Shown: in pieces, positions 62,701-64,000 of the stretch
Position numbering within the stretch: the stretch's first letter is position 1
Layout of the letters: the number at the start of each line of letters is the position of its first letter
Assembly: GCA_020849275.1 (NCBI GenBank)
Contig: JADLGO010000026.1
Span: 54,541-118,540 of the forward strand
Direction: 5' to 3'
Length of the DNA: 64,000 bases
From: Chthonomonadales bacterium
GTDB taxonomy: Bacteria; Armatimonadota; Chthonomonadetes; Chthonomonadales; CAJBBX01
Made by a program: the position numbers and the translations under genes
The notes under the pieces: model-generated
The model's database searches: none
What the model was told of the DNA's origin: nothing
Seen by the model: the letters and a program-made list of their open reading frames with translations, nothing else

Positions 62701-63534
62701 GGGGTCGAGCGGGGCGGTGGGCCAGAGGGCCTGGAGCGCGGCATACCCGCCCGCCAGGCCCAGCCCGGTCGCCACATGCCAGAAGCGTTCGTCGCTGGAG
62801 CGGCGGCGCTCCAAGTCGGCAAGCCATGCGGCGGTCAGGGCGCCGAGGAGCCAGGCCGGCGGCCCGGCCAGGAGGTCGCCGAGCCAGTGGCGGTTGGCGG
62901 AGGCCACGGCCAAGGCCGCCAGCGAGACGCCGATGGCGCGGCACGCGAACGAGTGGAGAGAGCCCGGAGCCGCCGCGCGCCGGCCGGCCAGGTAGAGGCC
63001 GGCGCCGAGCACCGCCGGCAAGAGGGGGGTGAGCGCGGCGGTGAGGAGGCCGAACGCGACGCTACCCACGATCTGGCGAAGACCCGCGAGGATCAGGAGC
63101 GCGGCGAGCGCGGCGAGGAGCTTCTGCCAGTGAGCCTCGACGAACGAAGCCAGGCGCTCGGCCCCGGCCGGCGGCGCTGGGGGGCCGTCCGAGCCGCCGG
63201 GCGCGGCCTGCGCGGGGTCGGCGCCCTCCGCCGCGCGGGCTGCGGACGGGACGCCGCGGCCAGCGGCGGACTGCTCCGCCGGGGCGTCGATGCCGAGCTC
63301 TGCCCACAGCCCATGCCTTCGCTCGATGAGCTCGGCTACGAGCCTCCGGGCCGACCATCGCGGCACCCACCCGCGCTCGGCCCACATCGGCGCTTGCTCG
63401 ATTACGTAGCTGACGCGGTCCAGTTCCAGATGATGTGCGGCCGCCCCGGCCTCCGTGCTGCTGGGGCGGCCACACGAAGTGCAGAACGGGCGCGCGGCGA
63501 TGGTCTGGGCCCCGCAGTGTTGGCAAACGGCCAT
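59746..63534 (-). CDS. Very large polytopic membrane protein with N-terminal zinc ribbon (1262 aa)
   Basis: ATG 63534 follows GGGAG at 9 nt. Residues 1-25 form a zinc ribbon with Cys4, Cys7, Cys18 and Cys21. A soluble segment (about 35-110, 'SYVIEQAPMWAERGWVPRWS') and an Ala/Pro linker follow. From about residue 125 to 1240 the protein is a long series of Ala/Leu-rich hydrophobic helices, more than 30 by eye, with short loops; 'YLMPTGLYIVYLGHQAARRG' near the end is the most distinctive loop. It resembles DUF2339/DUF2157-type proteins of unknown function. Cytoplasmic zinc ribbon and multi-helix body are inference from hydropathy. Confidence 0.75.
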   Translation of the reverse strand: MAVCQHCGAQTIAARPFCTSCGRPSSTEAGAAAHHLELDRVSYVIEQAPMWAERGWVPRWSARRLVAELIERRHGLWAELGIDAPAEQSAAGRGVPSAARAAEGADPAQAAPGGSDGPPAPPAGAERLASFVEAHWQKLLAALAALLILAGLRQIVGSVAFGLLTAALTPLLPAVLGAGLYLAGRRAAAPGSLHSFACRAIGVSLAALAVASANRHWLGDLLAGPPAWLLGALTAAWLADLERRRSSDERFWHVATGLGLAGGYAALQALWPTAPLDPRPVAAYAGAPLAAAAVLLAAAVAARRRGNLRAALHREVWAHACAAFALLNGGMGASAGGQAAAVGAALLVIAAAIYAAGAHGLGQTGLVRLAGLGGAAAAPLALWTLGRVEAVDFGLGAATLWAGALGLAAAYGAAARRAGGLPRSDALGLAYGELAVAFSAASALALAAAFLLPPDARWAATPGPDWPRGVVLASACAALAAAQAARRREPAWHWFASAATLAATWPLTARFAPPWVAAAALAPWPYAACALPVGLALRRRGEAWAAPWLVGSLTAAIGSGAVSMAVGDGRAAWASRLLWLALLWVGAFALRTHPWAGLGRAWMAAAALLAALCAALTAGTALGLERHAAAAAAFVAMGMLWSGVASRPGLVEAAPAWPGALRGVARACAAAAIGVLLAGPHPAAAPAIAWFVAVALGSAALWLAEARPGMPWPGLAGACLTVLMAGLHLMSLPWPGSDPVPGATAVALAGAALLAGASRRARCPAGLWTASGALMLAGAAGLEGATAARLALPSVLVGAALLASLLPWGRRHALGSSAVALLAGWTLAIAGRDAWGQVAHAAMAALAAGVCGALYACFAAHSDAEPSTARLAGALSGLALSGGWAALVIEGAGLPDIHWCVAALVAAAALRLGAERWRGAGHAGAADGWSATSRGILILAAAWSATFALDDEAASVQAGWLAATATLGLLGGWMLRDRWWLGTGAHAATAALWAAAARVAGWPEGDCALVLAMAAAAWVGAARLAEIARTAGDPHEPLYGHAGVAVWVSAAAALLAVGQLGQGEPSLVALLTAGGASAAMRLCGRGAGWRHVAFALVFTAYLLAVYDTFGLGISVADLYLMPTGLYIVYLGHQAARRGAMDQAQTLWWVGLLTALTPAFAAFYFQHQAGAGGARSLLLLAECSAAIAWGVVARVRAYVLAGMVYAAGCALVLGAGRIGDPWSAAGAVVVGLALLTFLRLASTREGALRGWVDRMGEEWRGWR

Positions 63535-63661
63535 GGCATGTCTCCCGGTGCTGGTGGCTCCATTGTGCGCCCACCGCAGCGTTCGCCGCATGGGCCGAAT
63601 GGCCCTTTTCCTCGACAACGCGGGCCCGTAAGCCCCGGGCCTCGTCGCCTGGCCCTGTTCC

Positions 63662-63720
63662 TGCTCAGCGATAATGTCCCGATATTGCTCAGCGATAATG
63701 TCCGCGGGTGGTCAGTGTCC
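63662..63720. repeat. Tandem 18-bp repeats, likely the end of an insertion sequence
   Basis: TGCTCAGCGATAATGTCC occurs exactly at 63662-63679 and 63686-63703 (24-bp period); a degraded third copy TGGTCAG...TGTCC follows at 63709-63720. Base composition is clearly richer in A+T than the surroundings. Multiple internal terminal repeats are known from IS21-like and Mu-like element ends, where they bind transposase. Confidence 0.55.
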
Positions 63721-63800
63721 CCGGCGCGCCGTCCCCCACCGCCCCCGCGTGCTTGCTCATGTGAGGGAGCGACACGCGGGGGCGCGGGGGCCGACTGCGC

Positions 63801-64000
63801 CTACCGTCGTGCGTAGAGCCAGGCGCGAGTGCCTGGTCGCGCGGATGGCCTGGCCTTGGAGGCCTTGGGCTTAGCGGCCGGGTCGGTGGAGTTCTCAGCG
63901 TCCTTGTTGTCCTTGATGTCCTGGCGGCCGGGATCGCAACGCTGCTCTGGGCTGTCGAGATGGTCGGCGGTGGTCGGGTCGGGCTTGGCGGTCTTGGCGG
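63801..64000 (-). CDS. C-terminal tail of a gene cut by the window edge, possibly a transposase
   Basis: Only the last 65 codons lie in the window, ending at TAG 63801-63803. The tail is hydrophilic and Lys/Asp/Pro-rich ('AKTAKPDPTTADHLDSPEQR', 'DIKDNKDAENSTDP', 'TRAWLYARR'). No catalytic domain is visible. The neighbouring tandem terminal repeats at 97 nt suggest this is the end of an insertion-sequence transposase, but the tail itself has no diagnostic motif. It could equally be an unrelated host protein with a charged C-terminus. Confidence 0.4.
   Translation of the reverse strand, partial: AKTAKPDPTTADHLDSPEQRCDPGRQDIKDNKDAENSTDPAAKPKASKARPSARPGTRAWLYARR

Noticed and set aside
63662..63720. 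Tandem repeats as a CRISPR array
   Set aside because: Only two exact 18-bp copies with a 6-bp gap, no spacers of usual length and no cas genes.

Overview
The window is 64 kb of very G+C-rich bacterial chromosome, densely coded on both strands, with frequent GTG starts, clear Shine-Dalgarno sequences and a class A RNase P RNA. The gene content suggests a heterotroph degrading plant or microbial polysaccharides: many secreted or lipoprotein glycoside hydrolases and beta-helix proteins, a MoxR/DUF58/VWA/DUF4175 operon, DUF2752, DUF6807 and Gfo/Idh proteins. This profile is familiar from Armatimonadota and Planctomycetota. I lean to Armatimonadota, but no rRNA is present and this is inference only.

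Layout. Bases 1-8.1 kb (minus strand): glmU and prs lead a run through a DUF6807 protein, a 94-aa protein, a large secreted glycosidase-like protein and a DUF3748 protein cut by the window edge. A divergent promoter pair at 8.1-8.2 kb serves glmU and a TPR protein. From 8.9 to 15.5 kb lie a haem-motif secreted protein, a duplicated beta-helix protein, a multidomain secreted protein with an HExxH motif, and a CoA-binding protein. At 15.6-17.8 kb are rnpB, a SpoIID/LytB protein and an S26-type peptidase. From 17.8 to 29.6 kb is one minus-strand operon: DUF4175 coiled-coil protein, secreted terpenoid-cyclase-fold protein, MoxR ATPase, DUF58, BatA/VWA protein, a small protein, and a VWA/GATase-like membrane protein. 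From 29.9 to 36.7 kb are a divergent PRPP synthetase paralogue and GH4 glycosidase facing a deacetylase/YkgJ/DUF5060-glycosidase operon. At 36.8-38.1 kb is rplJ-rplL with a long leader and an attenuator-like hairpin. From 38.1 to 45.7 kb are a thioesterase, small membrane proteins, a sugar-binding lipoprotein, a sugar isomerase, a BON lipoprotein, an esterase and an FGGY kinase. From 45.7 to 48.0 kb is an ABC exporter whose permease carries two Ig-like domains. From 48.5 to 55.9 kb are endonuclease III, a cyclase-ATPase-TPR protein, an acyl-CoA ligase, a PhyH dioxygenase, a Gfo/Idh oxidoreductase and an MFS transporter. From 56.4 to 59.7 kb are eno, pyk and an FtsB-like gene. The last gene is a 1262-aa zinc-ribbon polytopic membrane protein. 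The right edge (63.66-64 kb) has tandem repeats beside a truncated gene tail that looks like the end of an insertion sequence.

How it fits together: eno/pyk and glmU/prs are core metabolism. The secreted hydrolases, deacetylase, GH4, sugar-binding protein, isomerase and kinase form a dispersed carbohydrate-use capacity. The MoxR operon is probably an envelope or secretion-associated chaperone/VWA system. Promoters are recognisable as TTGACA/TATAAT elements, mostly with an 18-bp spacer. Several convergent genes are separated by strong GC hairpins without U-tracts. No tRNA, rRNA or CRISPR array was seen.
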